Assembly: GCA_030595925.1 (NCBI GenBank) | Contig: JAUVLC010000033.1 | Span: forward strand, 1-22,599 | Direction of reading: 5' to 3' | Length of the DNA: 22,599 bases | Source: Clostridia bacterium | GTDB taxonomy: Bacteria; CBDUZB01; JAGLHV01 | In this document: piece by piece, positions 1 to 9,198 of the stretch | Layout of the letters: the number at the start of each line of letters is the position of its first letter | How positions within the stretch are numbered: position 1 is the stretch's first letter | The notes under the pieces: generated by a model | Seen by the model: the letters and a program-made list of their open reading frames with translations, nothing else | Database searches by the model: none | Told to the model about the DNA's origin: nothing | Position numbers and translations under genes: made by a program

Positions 1-473
1 ATCACTTTTGAGACGCCTCGACAGGAATCAGAGTATATACTCGTTATATAGAAAGAGACTCAAAAGACTAAAACGAAAAAATCAATGAGTGTGATCCTTG
101 CTTAGATTTATTTAATTTTCACTTCAAGGATGCCACGGACAACAGATAGTTCCGGTTCCGATTATTGCAAAAGCATTTGAATTAGGGCTTGACACATTAT
201 ATAACAGATTCCTGCCAAAATTTATTCCCAACCCCAATAAGGGGCAGAAAAAACCCTTCTTAAAAACTAGCAGGCAAACAAAAACTGTTCTGTAGAACTC
301 CTGTCATAAATATATTTCAATCATTAAATCATAACCTTAATTACCAAATTATGATTCCAAACCTAACAATTTATTGTTTACCTTATTTCTGCCTAAGAGC
401 TTAATTTATCACATTTTGCCTTTTTTTGCAAGACAATTTCTATTTTATTAAAATCGTAAACCGCCAAAAAATT
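1..473. other. Non-coding stretch downstream of rho
   Basis: This stretch follows the rho stop codon and holds no gene I can support. There is no rpmE (ribosomal protein L31), which often follows rho. On the plus strand one frame is open from about 116 to 295 (ends KTSRQTKTVL then stop), but it has no start codon and I do not recognise it. An 8-bp inverted repeat (327-334 with 349-356, loop 14 nt) would form a weak AU-rich hairpin. It is not followed by a T-run in the rho direction, so I do not call it a terminator. Confidence 0.5.
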
Positions 474-1760
474 TTAACTACCCATACTATTCAATTCCAT
501 AGATTTAAGAAAATCTTTATTTGATTTGGTTGCCTTCAACTTTTCCACTAACAATTCCATTGCTTCTATTGTACTTAAAGAACTTATAATTTTTCTAAGA
601 ATCCAGATTTTATTCAGTTCATCTTTAGAAAGTAATAAATCTTCTTTTCTGGTCCCGGAACGATTTATATCAATAGAAGGAAAAAGCCTTTTATCCACTA
701 ATTTTCTATCCAGACATATTTCAAGATTTCCTGTTCCCTTAAATTCTTCAAAAATTACATCATCCATCCGGGAACCTGTATCTACTAAAGCAGTAGCTAA
801 AATTGTCAAACTGCCTCCTTCTTCTATATTACGCGCAGCCCCAAAAAATCTTTTAGGCCGTTGAAGGGCATTGGCGTCTATCCCTCCGGAAAGCACTCTT
901 CCGCTTGAAGGGCTAACCGTATTATATGCCCGAGCCAAACGGGTTATACTATCCAATAAAATAACAACATCTTTCTTATGTTCCACCAATCTTTTTGCTT
1001 TTTCTATAACCATTTCCGATACCTGAATATGTCTATCAGCGGATTCATCAAAGGTAGAAGAAATCACTTCTCCTTTTACTGAACGCTGCATATCCGTAAC
1101 CTCTTCCGGCCTTTCATCAATTAATAAAACAATTAAATTAACCTGTGGATTATTAATCGTTATGCTATTCGCTATTTTTTGCAACAATACAGTCTTCCCT
1201 GTTCGTGGCGGAGCCACAATCAATCCCCGTTGCCCTTTACCTATGGGAACAACTAAATCCATTATTCTCGTAGAAATTTCATTTTTAGTGGTTTCCAATA
1301 CAAATTTTTTATCAGGATATAAAGGGGTTAAATTATCAAAAGGGACCCGCTCTCTAAGGGTATCCGGATTTTCCCCATTGACTGCCTCTACCCGCAAAAG
1401 GGCAAAAAATCTTTCTCCTTCTTTGGGAGGTCGCACCTGTCCTGAAACTGTATCTCCTTTGCGTAAAGCGAATTTTTTTATTTGCGAAGGAGAAGTGTAA
1501 ATATCATCAGGTCCTGGTAAATAATTATAATTCGGTGACCGCAAAAAACCAAATCCATCGGGTAATATTTCCAAAACCCCTTCATCAAAAAGTAAACCGT
1601 TTTTTTCCGCCCTCATTTCCAATATTTTAAAAATTAAGTCTTGCTTCCTCAAACTGCCAATTCCCTCTATCTTTAAACTTTTCGCCGTTGTCATCAATTG
1701 ATTCATCGTCATTTTTGCCAAATGGCTAATATCCAAAGCCGTACTATCTACTGCAATCAT
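474..1760 (-). CDS. rho: Transcription termination factor Rho
   Basis: Hexameric RNA-dependent ATPase that terminates transcription. The start at 1760 (428 aa) is chosen over an upstream in-frame ATG at 1817 because an excellent Shine-Dalgarno (GAGGAGG) lies just before it; the longer form would also overlap coaE. Order: N-terminal Rho helical domain, cold-shock-like RNA-binding domain around residues 50-115 ([20 protein letters not shown]), then the RecA-like motor with Walker A PPRTGKT near residue 184, Walker [17 protein letters not shown] and the [17 protein letters not shown] segment. No insertion or truncation is seen; the length is normal for short Rho proteins. It is the last gene of the crp-like/polA/mutM/coaE/rho run, 29 nt after coaE. 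Confidence 0.97.
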   Translation of the reverse strand: MIAVDSTALDISHLAKMTMNQLMTTAKSLKIEGIGSLRKQDLIFKILEMRAEKNGLLFDEGVLEILPDGFGFLRSPNYNYLPGPDDIYTSPSQIKKFALRKGDTVSGQVRPPKEGERFFALLRVEAVNGENPDTLRERVPFDNLTPLYPDKKFVLETTKNEISTRIMDLVVPIGKGQRGLIVAPPRTGKTVLLQKIANSITINNPQVNLIVLLIDERPEEVTDMQRSVKGEVISSTFDESADRHIQVSEMVIEKAKRLVEHKKDVVILLDSITRLARAYNTVSPSSGRVLSGGIDANALQRPKRFFGAARNIEEGGSLTILATALVDTGSRMDDVIFEEFKGTGNLEICLDRKLVDKRLFPSIDINRSGTRKEDLLLSKDELNKIWILRKIISSLSTIEAMELLVEKLKATKSNKDFLKSMELNSMGS

Positions 1761-1765
1761 AATAA

Positions 1766-1772
1766 CCTCCTC
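1766..1772 (-). promoter_or_regulatory. Ribosome binding site fixing the rho start
   Basis: GAGGAGG on the minus strand, five bases before the ATG at 1760. It is a near-perfect anti-16S match and decides for the shorter Rho reading. Confidence 0.8.
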
Positions 1773-1789
1773 GTTTTTTATAAAATAAA

Positions 1790-2407
1790 TTACTTCAAAT
1801 AAAGTAACTCTTCCCAAACATTTTCTATCTTTTCCTTCAGTCTTTGTATGCTTTCCGAATTATCAATAAGATAATCAGCATATCTTATTTTTTTCTTTAA
1901 AGGCCATTGCTTATTTATTATCTGCAAACTCTCCTTTTTATTTAACCCATCCCTTTTCTCCATCCTCTCTATCTGGCATTCCCGGGAAACACTAACAACA
2001 ATTATCCTATCCATAAAAACATTCACCCCTGTTTCAAAAAGGAGCGGAGCATCTACTATTATTATTTGTTTTCGAAAACCCTTCGTTTGCTTAACTTCTC
2101 TGATTTCTTTTTTTATTTGATTAATTATCAAAGGATGCATTAATTCGTTTAATTTTTTTAACTTTTCTTTATTAGAAAAGACTAAAGCCGCTAATTTTTT
2201 CCTGTTTATATATAATTTTTTCTTCGTTTTATACAGTATTTGTTTACCAAAGCAATTAATAACTTTTTTTCCTAAACTTGTTTGAGGTTGAAGCATTCCC
2301 CTCGCAATTTTATCCGCATCAATAATGTATGCCCCTAATTTTTTAAATTGCCCGGCAACAGTTGTTTTCCCGCTACCAATTCCACCCGTCAATCCTACTA
2401 CAAACAT
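1790..2407 (-). CDS. coaE: Dephospho-CoA kinase
   Basis: Catalyses the last step of coenzyme A synthesis, phosphorylating dephospho-CoA with ATP. The start at 2407 (205 aa) places the P-loop GGIGSGKTT at residues 8-16, as in other CoaE proteins. The alternative start at 2446 would overlap the end of mutM and add a tail unlike the family. A GAGAGAG stretch lies upstream of 2407. Other family marks are DADKIAR after the P-loop, the substrate-lid region with DAPLLFETG, and the C-terminal [11 protein letters not shown] segment typical of CoaE. It lies 17 nt after mutM and 29 nt before rho, so co-transcription is likely. Confidence 0.95.
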   Translation of the reverse strand: MFVVGLTGGIGSGKTTVAGQFKKLGAYIIDADKIARGMLQPQTSLGKKVINCFGKQILYKTKKKLYINRKKLAALVFSNKEKLKKLNELMHPLIINQIKKEIREVKQTKGFRKQIIIVDAPLLFETGVNVFMDRIIVVSVSRECQIERMEKRDGLNKKESLQIINKQWPLKKKIRYADYLIDNSESIQRLKEKIENVWEELLYLK

Positions 2408-2424
2408 AAAAATCTCTCTCGTTT

Positions 2425-3231
2425 TTATTTCTGACAATTTGGACAAAAAGCTGTTCCTCTTCCAGCCATTTTCATTCCTACCACTATAGACTTACACTTG
2501 AAACACGGCTTTCCTTTCCGTCCATATATTTGAAGGCGTTCACCCATCCATCCTTTCCTTCCTTTTAAGTCTACATAAGTGTCAATTGAAGACCCCCGAC
2601 ATTTTATTGCTTCCTTCAATATTTCTTTTATTGAAAAAAACAATTTATCACTTTCGCCCTTACTAAGGCTTGATGCAATTCTCGCGGGATGAATTTTTGC
2701 TTTAAATAAAGATTCCTGTGCATAAATATTTCCTATCCCGGATATAAAACTTTGATCCATCAATAGAGATTTAATTTTTGCTTTTTTCCTTTTAATCATT
2801 TCATAAAACATTTTTATAGTAAACCTTCTATCCAACGGTTCTATTCCTAACTTGCTAATTCCTTTAAATTTCTCCCAATCATCTATTAGACGTATTTCTC
2901 CAAAAAGACGCCAATCGCAAAAATTTAAATATTGTCCGTTATCTAAAAGAAAACGAATTTTACTTTTCTCATTTTTATCACCATAAGTTAATTGCCCGGT
3001 CATTTTAAGATGAATTACTAAGTGTTGCCCGGAGAAAAATTCAAAAATTAAATATTTACCTCTTCGAATAATTTTCTTAATAATTTCCCCTTTTATTTTA
3101 TCAGCGAATTCTTCGGCAGAGGGTTCTTTAATAATTTTAGCTACTTTAATTTCTGCGACTTTTATTTTTTTGCCCAAAATTGTTTTTTCTAAATCAGTTT
3201 TAATCGTTTCTACTTCCGGTAATTCCGGCAT
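2425..3231 (-). CDS. mutM: Formamidopyrimidine-DNA glycosylase (Fpg/MutM)
   Basis: Base-excision repair enzyme that removes 8-oxoguanine and other oxidised purines and cleaves the abasic site. The N-terminus is the canonical MPELPEVET, supplying the catalytic Pro2 and Glu3. Lys59 in RRGKYLIF matches the catalytic lysine of the family. The helix-two-turn-helix region includes SGIGNIYAQESLF. The C-terminus carries the zinc finger (CFKC ... CPNC) with the beta-hairpin arginine in GRGTAFC. At 268 aa the length is normal and all key residues are present. A GAGAGGG ribosome binding site precedes the ATG; the gene follows polA by 16 nt, forming a repair-themed pair. Confidence 0.97.
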   Translation of the reverse strand: MPELPEVETIKTDLEKTILGKKIKVAEIKVAKIIKEPSAEEFADKIKGEIIKKIIRRGKYLIFEFFSGQHLVIHLKMTGQLTYGDKNEKSKIRFLLDNGQYLNFCDWRLFGEIRLIDDWEKFKGISKLGIEPLDRRFTIKMFYEMIKRKKAKIKSLLMDQSFISGIGNIYAQESLFKAKIHPARIASSLSKGESDKLFFSIKEILKEAIKCRGSSIDTYVDLKGRKGWMGERLQIYGRKGKPCFKCKSIVVGMKMAGRGTAFCPNCQK

Positions 3232-3247
3232 AAAAACCCTCTCTTAA

Positions 3248-5929
3248 TTACATTCGCTCCAACAAATTACTCCCCATGCTACCCCAATTTTCACCCGTTT
3301 TTATGTTTACTTTTATCGGCACATCCAGTTTTACCGCATTTTCCATTTTTTCCTTAGCTACCTGAAGAAGAACCTCTTTTTCTTCTTGAGGAACTTCGAA
3401 AATCAATTCATCATGTATTTGTAATAACATTTTGGATTTTAAATTTTTATTTTTTAATTCGAAATCAATTTGGACCATTGCCATTTTAATAATATCCGCA
3501 GATGTCCCCTGAATAGGCATGTTTATTGCTACTCTTTCGGCAAATTCTTTCAAAATACGATTTTCACTCTGAATCTCGGGAAGATATCTACGACGATTAA
3601 AAAGAGTTAATACATAACCGTCTTTTTTAGCTCTGGTTACTGCTTTATCTATAAATTTTTTAACCCCTTCATATTTTATGAAATATTTCTCAATATATTC
3701 TTGTGCCTGTATCTGGCTAATTCCTAATTCCTGGGCAAGACCGTAAGAAGACATTCCATAGATAATACCAAAGTTTATAATTTTAGCTGTCTTTCTCTCC
3801 TCCTGATTAATTTTCTCAAGAGGAATATTAAAAATCTCTCTTGCGGTCTGGCTATGGACATCGTTTCCGCAACAAAAAGCTTTTTTTAAATTTACGTCTT
3901 TTGAAAAATGAGCCAGAACCCTTAAATCTATTTGTGAATAATCCAACGATATAAAAACACATCCTTTTTGAGCAATAAAAGCTTTTCTGATTACTTTTCC
4001 CATTTTCGTACGAACAGGAATGTTTTGCAAATTGGGATCAGAAGAAGAAAGCCTTCCTGTCGCTGTAATTGTTTGGTTGAAAGAAGAGTGAATACGTTTG
4101 GTTTTTGAGTCTACCAACTTCAATAATCCATCAACATAAGTAGATTTTAATTTTTGTAATCCCCTATATTTCAAAATTAATACGGGTAATGTATGTGAAA
4201 AAGAAAGTTTTTTTAAAATATCTTCCGAGGTAGAAGCTCCTGTTTTAGTCTTTTTTATAATCGGTAACTTCAATTTTTCAAATAAAATAACCCTTAACTG
4301 CTTCGGAGAATTTATATTAAACTCTTCACCGCTTTGAATATAAATTTCTTTTTTTAACTCTTCAATTTGATGTTCTAATTCCACCCCTATCCCTTCAAGA
4401 TAATCAGTGTCCAGAAGAATTCCTTCCATTTGCATTTGTGCCAGTATTTTAAGTAATGGTATTTCTATCTGGTAAAAAAGTTTATCCAACTCCTTTTTCT
4501 TTAATTGGGAATTCAAAATTTCTGTTAACCGCATCATATATTTAGTATCTCTGCAGGCTAAAATAGCAATTTTTTCTATTTTTATTTTTGAAACCTCTTT
4601 TTTTTCTTTTTTAATTAAATCTGCAATTGTTGTTGTTTTTAAATTTAAATACTCCAGGATTATGTTTTCCAACGGATACTTTTGCTTAGAAGGATTAAGC
4701 AAATAAGCAGCAACCATTAGATCAAAGCCTATCCCGCAAAGATCAATTCCCTTTTGCTTTAAAACAATTAAACTAAATTTCAAATCCTGTCCGTATTTTT
4801 TAATTTTTTCATTCTCAAAAATGAATTTCAGTTTTGCCAAAACATAATCCGTTTTTAACTGCCCGGGACACCCCTCATAATTGTGAGCAAGGGGGAAATA
4901 AACTGATTTTCCGTCCTCAAATGTAAAAATTAAACTTACTATCTGTGCATTCAAAGGAGACGAATCTGTTGTTTGTATTTTGAAAAAAACTTTTTCTGAC
5001 TCACAACTTTTTTTCAATATCCTTTCAAACTCTTTTTCCCCGGTAATAATTTGATAATTATCCGAAATATTTTCTTCCTCGGGCATCCATTCTGAAATTA
5101 AATTCTTAAATTCAAATTCTTTCAATATTTTTAAAAATTTTTCCCGTTCAATCTTTTTAAATTTACAATCAGAAATCTCTATATCTACAGGCACATTTTT
5201 TACCAGAATAACCAATCCCCTGCTCATTTCCGCCATTGGTAAAAAATTCTCTATTTTCTCTTTAATTTTTCCTTTAAGTTCCGGCAGCTTGTTTTTTAAA
5301 TTTTCTATTGTTCCATATTTCTGAATCAATTTAACTGCTGTTTTATTTCCGATCCCCGGAATACCCGGAATATTATCTACAGAATCTCCTGCCAGTCCCA
5401 TAAAATCCACTATTTGTCCGGGCTCTATTCCCAAAATATGTTTCACTTCTTCATTATCATATACAACATTTTTAAGCTCATCCAAAACCGTTATCTTCTC
5501 ATTTACCAATTGAAGCATATCCTTGTCATTGCTTATTATAACTGTTTCTATCCCCTCTCTTTCCGCTTTCCCGGAAATAGTTGCAATCAAATCATCTGCT
5601 TCATAACCTTCCTTTTGGAAAAAAGGAATACTTAAAGATTCTACTATTCTTTTACACAAAGGAATTTGTACTTTTAAATCTTCCGGCATTGCAGGACGGT
5701 TTGCTTTATATTCAACATATTCTTTATGTCTAAACGTTGGATGAGGAGAATCAAAACAAACAACTAAATAATATGGATTTTCCTGTTGTATAATTTTTAG
5801 CATCATTCTGGTAAACCCATAAACTGCATTAACCGGAAGTCCCTGAGAATTAACCAGAGGGGGAAGAGCATAATATGCTCTATAAAAATATGCATTTCCG
5901 TCTATAAGATATAATTTTTTATTTGTCAT
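3248..5929 (-). CDS. polA: DNA polymerase I, proofreading site degenerate
   Basis: Pol I for Okazaki-fragment processing and repair synthesis, 893 aa. Residues 1 to about 280 are the 5'-3' exonuclease/flap domain, with LYLIDGNAYFYRAYYALP, the acidic GYEADDLIAT and GDSVDNIPGIPGIG intact. Residues about 310-480 match the 3'-5' exonuclease fold, but by alignment to E. coli D355, E357 and D424 become Ile318, Thr320 and Ser386; only D501 remains (Asp461), so proofreading is probably dead, as in some other bacterial Pol I enzymes. The polymerase domain has motif A DYSQIDLR (663-670), motif B with Arg712, Lys716 and Phe720, and motif C HDE (839-841). Motif A has Asp668 where E. coli has Glu710. The gene starts 18 nt after a Crp/Fnr-like gene with only a weak ribosome binding site. 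Confidence 0.97.
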   Translation of the reverse strand: MTNKKLYLIDGNAYFYRAYYALPPLVNSQGLPVNAVYGFTRMMLKIIQQENPYYLVVCFDSPHPTFRHKEYVEYKANRPAMPEDLKVQIPLCKRIVESLSIPFFQKEGYEADDLIATISGKAEREGIETVIISNDKDMLQLVNEKITVLDELKNVVYDNEEVKHILGIEPGQIVDFMGLAGDSVDNIPGIPGIGNKTAVKLIQKYGTIENLKNKLPELKGKIKEKIENFLPMAEMSRGLVILVKNVPVDIEISDCKFKKIEREKFLKILKEFEFKNLISEWMPEEENISDNYQIITGEKEFERILKKSCESEKVFFKIQTTDSSPLNAQIVSLIFTFEDGKSVYFPLAHNYEGCPGQLKTDYVLAKLKFIFENEKIKKYGQDLKFSLIVLKQKGIDLCGIGFDLMVAAYLLNPSKQKYPLENIILEYLNLKTTTIADLIKKEKKEVSKIKIEKIAILACRDTKYMMRLTEILNSQLKKKELDKLFYQIEIPLLKILAQMQMEGILLDTDYLEGIGVELEHQIEELKKEIYIQSGEEFNINSPKQLRVILFEKLKLPIIKKTKTGASTSEDILKKLSFSHTLPVLILKYRGLQKLKSTYVDGLLKLVDSKTKRIHSSFNQTITATGRLSSSDPNLQNIPVRTKMGKVIRKAFIAQKGCVFISLDYSQIDLRVLAHFSKDVNLKKAFCCGNDVHSQTAREIFNIPLEKINQEERKTAKIINFGIIYGMSSYGLAQELGISQIQAQEYIEKYFIKYEGVKKFIDKAVTRAKKDGYVLTLFNRRRYLPEIQSENRILKEFAERVAINMPIQGTSADIIKMAMVQIDFELKNKNLKSKMLLQIHDELIFEVPQEEKEVLLQVAKEKMENAVKLDVPIKVNIKTGENWGSMGSNLLERM

Positions 5930-5947
5930 GATTCAAACCCGGCGCCC

Positions 5948-6628
5948 CTAACAAATTACCTCTTTTAGTTTTTCTTCATCAATAATAACTATATAGTGAT
6001 CATCAATACTAAGATACCCATTTCTTTTAAAACTACTCAAAACCTTAGTAATAATTTCCCTGGCAGTTCCAACTAAATTGGCTAATTCCTGGTGGGTTAT
6101 TTCCAGATTAATCTTTATTCCTTTTTGGGTTTTCTCTCCACACCTGGCCGCTAAATCCAGAAGTGCCGATGCAGTCCGCCCCATTATATTCTGAAAGGTC
6201 ATTATCTGAATATGTCTATTCGATTCACGCAACCGAAAACATAGCGTTTCTATTATATTGAAAAGTATCTCCGAATTGTCTTTGAGCAATAATCTAAAAG
6301 AATTATTATCTATTACCATCATATCAGTATCTTCCATTGCTTGAGCAGTAGCTGATCTCAACTCTTTATCCAAAATGGCCATTTCACCGAAAAAATCACC
6401 TTTTTTTAATAATGCCAGTGTTTTTATTCTTTCTCCCGAAGAAATTTTAAAGATTTTAATCAACCCTGAAATTACAATATATAATTTATCCCCTTCATCC
6501 CCTTCGGAAAAAATGTTTTCCTCTTTTTTGTAATTTTGTATATACGCTATTTTAGCTATTTTATTTAGATTCTTAGAGGAAAGCTTAAAAAAAAGCCCTA
6601 CCTTCTTTAACAATTTAATCTTGTCCAT
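5948..6628 (-). CDS. Crp/Fnr-family transcriptional regulator
   Basis: A 226-aa regulator. Residues 1 to about 130 form a cyclic-nucleotide-binding beta-roll, with the phosphate-binding cassette FFGEMAILDKELRSATA close to that of E. coli CRP, including the Arg-Ser pair that contacts cAMP. There is no Fnr-type N-terminal cysteine cluster, so oxygen sensing through an iron-sulfur cluster is unlikely. Residues about 150-220 are the winged helix, with THQELANLVGTAREIITKVL as helix-turn-helix; the usual GTSRE is GTARE here. The start has a strong GGAGGGG ribosome binding site. The gene lies 72 nt after tldD and directly before polA. The effector and targets cannot be told from sequence; cAMP or another cyclic nucleotide is plausible. 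Confidence 0.9.
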   Translation of the reverse strand: MDKIKLLKKVGLFFKLSSKNLNKIAKIAYIQNYKKEENIFSEGDEGDKLYIVISGLIKIFKISSGERIKTLALLKKGDFFGEMAILDKELRSATAQAMEDTDMMVIDNNSFRLLLKDNSEILFNIIETLCFRLRESNRHIQIMTFQNIMGRTASALLDLAARCGEKTQKGIKINLEITHQELANLVGTAREIITKVLSSFKRNGYLSIDDHYIVIIDEEKLKEVIC

Positions 6629-6700
6629 TTTTCCCCTCCATAAATAAAATTAATTCTTAAAAGATTATTTCATCCGAACTTTTTCAAAAATATTACGGTT

Positions 6701-8128
6701 TTATTTTTTTCCTTGTGTAGTCCCTCCCACAATGATTTTCGGTATTCGTAAGGTCGGTTGCCCATCCGAAACAGGAACACCCTGACCATCCTTTCCACAA
6801 GTGCCTATATTAAACCCTAAATCACTTCCCACTTTATCAATCGAATTTAAAACCTCCGGGCCATTTCCGATTAAAGTTGCCCCCCTCACTAATGAACCGA
6901 TTCTCCCATTAACTATTTCATATCCTTCTTCTACTTCAAAAACAAAATCACCATTAGCAGTATTCACTTCCCCCCCACCCATTTTTTTAACTAATAATCC
7001 TTCTTCCTGTGCTTTCATAATATCCTGCGGGTCTTCTTTACCCGGAGCAATATAAGTATTACTCATCCGGGGAATAGGTTTAAATCGATAGGAAGCACGC
7101 CGGCCATTTCCCGTTGATTTTGTATTATCTTTCCATGCACTAAAAAGGTCGTAAAGATAATTTTTTAAAATACCGTTTTCCACTAAAACATTCTTTCTGG
7201 CAGGTATTCCTTCATCATCAAAAAGATAAGACCCCCGTTTGGAAAAAAGAGTCGGGTCATCAATTACGGTAATTAATTCAGACCCTATTTTTTGTCCTTT
7301 CCTGCCGGCATAAGCAGGGGAAAGACCCTTTTGCACTAAATCCGCTTCCAAACTATGGCCGATTGCTTCATGAATCATCGTCCCACCGGCCTGCGCAGAT
7401 AAAATCACAGACATATTTCCGGCAAGAACCTTGGGAGCACTCAATAAATTTATCGCCCGCTTTGCCGCTATACAAGATAAAATTTCTACATTATAATTAT
7501 CAAACAATTCAAAACCAATTAATCCTCCGACAATTTCACTCCCTGTTTGGATAGTTTTTCCATCAAAAGCAACTACTTTTATTAAAAAAGTAGTATACAC
7601 TCTTTTCTCGCAATTATATAAACCGAAAGAATTAGCAACTATTACTTCTTTTATTATATTATTATAAACAACTTTAACCTGTTTAATCCTACTATCTATA
7701 TTTCTTGCTGCATTGTTAGCTGAATTAACCAATTGAACCTTTTTTCCTATCGGAATATTATCCGGCATTTTCCTTATATTGTTCAATTGTTTTTTTTCAT
7801 TATTAAGATGTTCATAAGTAAAAACATCCAGACATTTTTTATTCCCTCTTTCTTTTCCCCTCTTAGATTCATAAGATGAACACAACTCTAAAGCTAATCC
7901 TTTTAGTTTTTTAGGGGAAAAATCATTAGTACTTGCATATAACGTTTCTTCTCCCGTTATAAACCTAATCCCTACCCCTTTATCCACACCTGAAGAAATA
8001 TATTCAATTTTATCTTCTTCACAAACCACACTTGTAGAATGTGTGTTTTCCGCATAAATGTCAGCAAAATCCATTTCTTTTTCTGTGGCAATTTTAAATA
8101 ATTCTTTAGTTAAGTTTTGAGTAATCAT
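6701..8128 (-). CDS. tldD: TldD-type metalloprotease
   Basis: TldD/PmbA-family zinc protease. In E. coli TldD works with TldE (PmbA) to degrade unfolded or leader peptides, for example in microcin B17 and CcdA processing. The HExxxH motif HEAIGH is present (His253, Glu254, His258 in this reading), and the C-terminal region NIGTCGKDGQGVPVSDGQP carries the conserved Cys ligand. I start at the ATG at 8128 (475 aa). A GTG at 8176 would add 16 residues but has no ribosome binding site and lies inside a possible promoter. The length matches E. coli TldD. No tldE/pmbA partner is in the window. Confidence 0.93.
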   Translation of the reverse strand: MITQNLTKELFKIATEKEMDFADIYAENTHSTSVVCEEDKIEYISSGVDKGVGIRFITGEETLYASTNDFSPKKLKGLALELCSSYESKRGKERGNKKCLDVFTYEHLNNEKKQLNNIRKMPDNIPIGKKVQLVNSANNAARNIDSRIKQVKVVYNNIIKEVIVANSFGLYNCEKRVYTTFLIKVVAFDGKTIQTGSEIVGGLIGFELFDNYNVEILSCIAAKRAINLLSAPKVLAGNMSVILSAQAGGTMIHEAIGHSLEADLVQKGLSPAYAGRKGQKIGSELITVIDDPTLFSKRGSYLFDDEGIPARKNVLVENGILKNYLYDLFSAWKDNTKSTGNGRRASYRFKPIPRMSNTYIAPGKEDPQDIMKAQEEGLLVKKMGGGEVNTANGDFVFEVEEGYEIVNGRIGSLVRGATLIGNGPEVLNSIDKVGSDLGFNIGTCGKDGQGVPVSDGQPTLRIPKIIVGGTTQGKK

Positions 8129-8148
8129 AGAATTTACTCGCAATTTAT

Positions 8149-8178
8149 ATTTTAAATTTTCAATGCTTTTTATCACAA
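8149..8178 (-). promoter_or_regulatory. Possible sigma-70 promoter of tldD
   Basis: On the minus strand TTGTGA (8178-8173) and TAAAAT (8154-8149) are separated by 18 nt and lie about 20 nt before the ATG at 8128. AT-rich sequence gives such matches by chance, so this is weak. If real, it rules out the GTG start at 8176. Confidence 0.3.
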
Positions 8179-8362
8179 AAATCTTTTTATTTTTTTATTA
8201 TGTAAAAACAACTTTTCGTTAGGCACTTTTTAATTTAATTTCACCTGTAAAAATCACGGCATTTGTCTATTACTAAATATAAATAAACTTGCGGGTACTT
8301 TTTAGAAAATTTTTTATGTTAAACCAAACAAATATTTCGAGGATTACCGGCTGGACTTTTTG

Positions 8363-9112
8363 TCATACAAAAAATATATTATCATTAATATCTTTTTTTA
8401 AAAATATAATTCCTCTTAAAGCTAAAGAATATAAAACCTCAGATACTTCCGCCTCTGACAGACCGCTTCTTTCAACTATTTCATCTTTTTTGTTCTTTCC
8501 ATCTATTAAAAGAATTATTTCTTTTTCTCTATCAAAAAAAAGTCCTATCTGAGATTTTATTTTCTCAACAACAGTAAAAACTAAAGATTTCTTTGCAAAA
8601 ATACTGCGTTTCAATCTTTTTGCTTTTTTATTCCATAAATTTCCCTTACTGATTAAATCGTCAATATTAACAAAAAAATGTATCTTTTCTATTTTTTTCA
8701 AAAATTCATCAGATAAAAATTCCGTTTTAAACTCATAAAACCCTTCTTCCCATGTATATACATCATAAATTTCCTCCAGAAGTTGACGCTTGAGTATTTC
8801 TACAAATTCACTTTGAGAAAGAATTTTCTGTTGCATTAAAATTTCTTCCAGCGATTTATTTGTCTTACTCTGAATTTCTATTACTTCTTTTATTTTTTCC
8901 TCGGGAATATTTTTAAATCCTAAAATTATTCTGTCCAAAGATATTTTTTGGGAAGAAGAAACCCAGCATAAATTTCCTTCCTGAAAATAAAAACTTTTTT
9001 TTATTTCATCCTCACTACTTACAACAACCAAAGAACCTGTTTCTTTATTTTCCGAAAAAGTTTTTAAAATCTTACTCAAATCAACCGAATTTAATTTACC
9101 CTTAATAATCAC
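8363..9112 (-). CDS. DUF4388 (PATAN-like) protein with winged-helix-like tail
   Basis: A 249-aa cytoplasmic protein, last of the six-gene signalling module. Residues 1-130 match the DUF4388 pattern: GKLNSVDLSKILKTF, then TGSLVV, a strand pair around FYFQEGNLCWVS, and a closing WEEGFYEFKTEF. Inserted at 87-110 is a helical motif (SLEEILMQQKILSQSEF ... KRQ) of the type repeated in GspE/MshE N-terminal domains. Residues about 195-245 (DEIVERSGLSEAEVSEVLYS, then ALRGIIFL) look like a small winged helix. DUF4388 proteins are common in bacteria with gliding or complex signalling and are thought to be adaptors; no enzyme activity is expected. The start is a GTG with a purine-rich upstream stretch. 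DNA binding by the tail is only inferred. Confidence 0.8.
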   Translation of the reverse strand: MIIKGKLNSVDLSKILKTFSENKETGSLVVVSSEDEIKKSFYFQEGNLCWVSSSQKISLDRIILGFKNIPEEKIKEVIEIQSKTNKSLEEILMQQKILSQSEFVEILKRQLLEEIYDVYTWEEGFYEFKTEFLSDEFLKKIEKIHFFVNIDDLISKGNLWNKKAKRLKRSIFAKKSLVFTVVEKIKSQIGLFFDREKEIILLIDGKNKKDEIVERSGLSEAEVSEVLYSLALRGIIFLKKDINDNIFFV

Positions 9113-9198
9113 TCTTTATCTTCTCTCTTCCTGTTTCAAAATATTATCCAATATTCTTAAAATTATTCCTGTATTAACAAAGTAACAACTATTCTTTT

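Noticed and set aside
189-217. TTGACA near TATAAC on the plus strand as a promoter
   Set aside because: The boxes are only about 7 nt apart; at 16-18 nt spacing no -10 box is present.
526-864. Open frame antisense to rho
   Set aside because: It is the shadow of a strongly conserved rho; there is no ribosome binding site and the translation has no family features.
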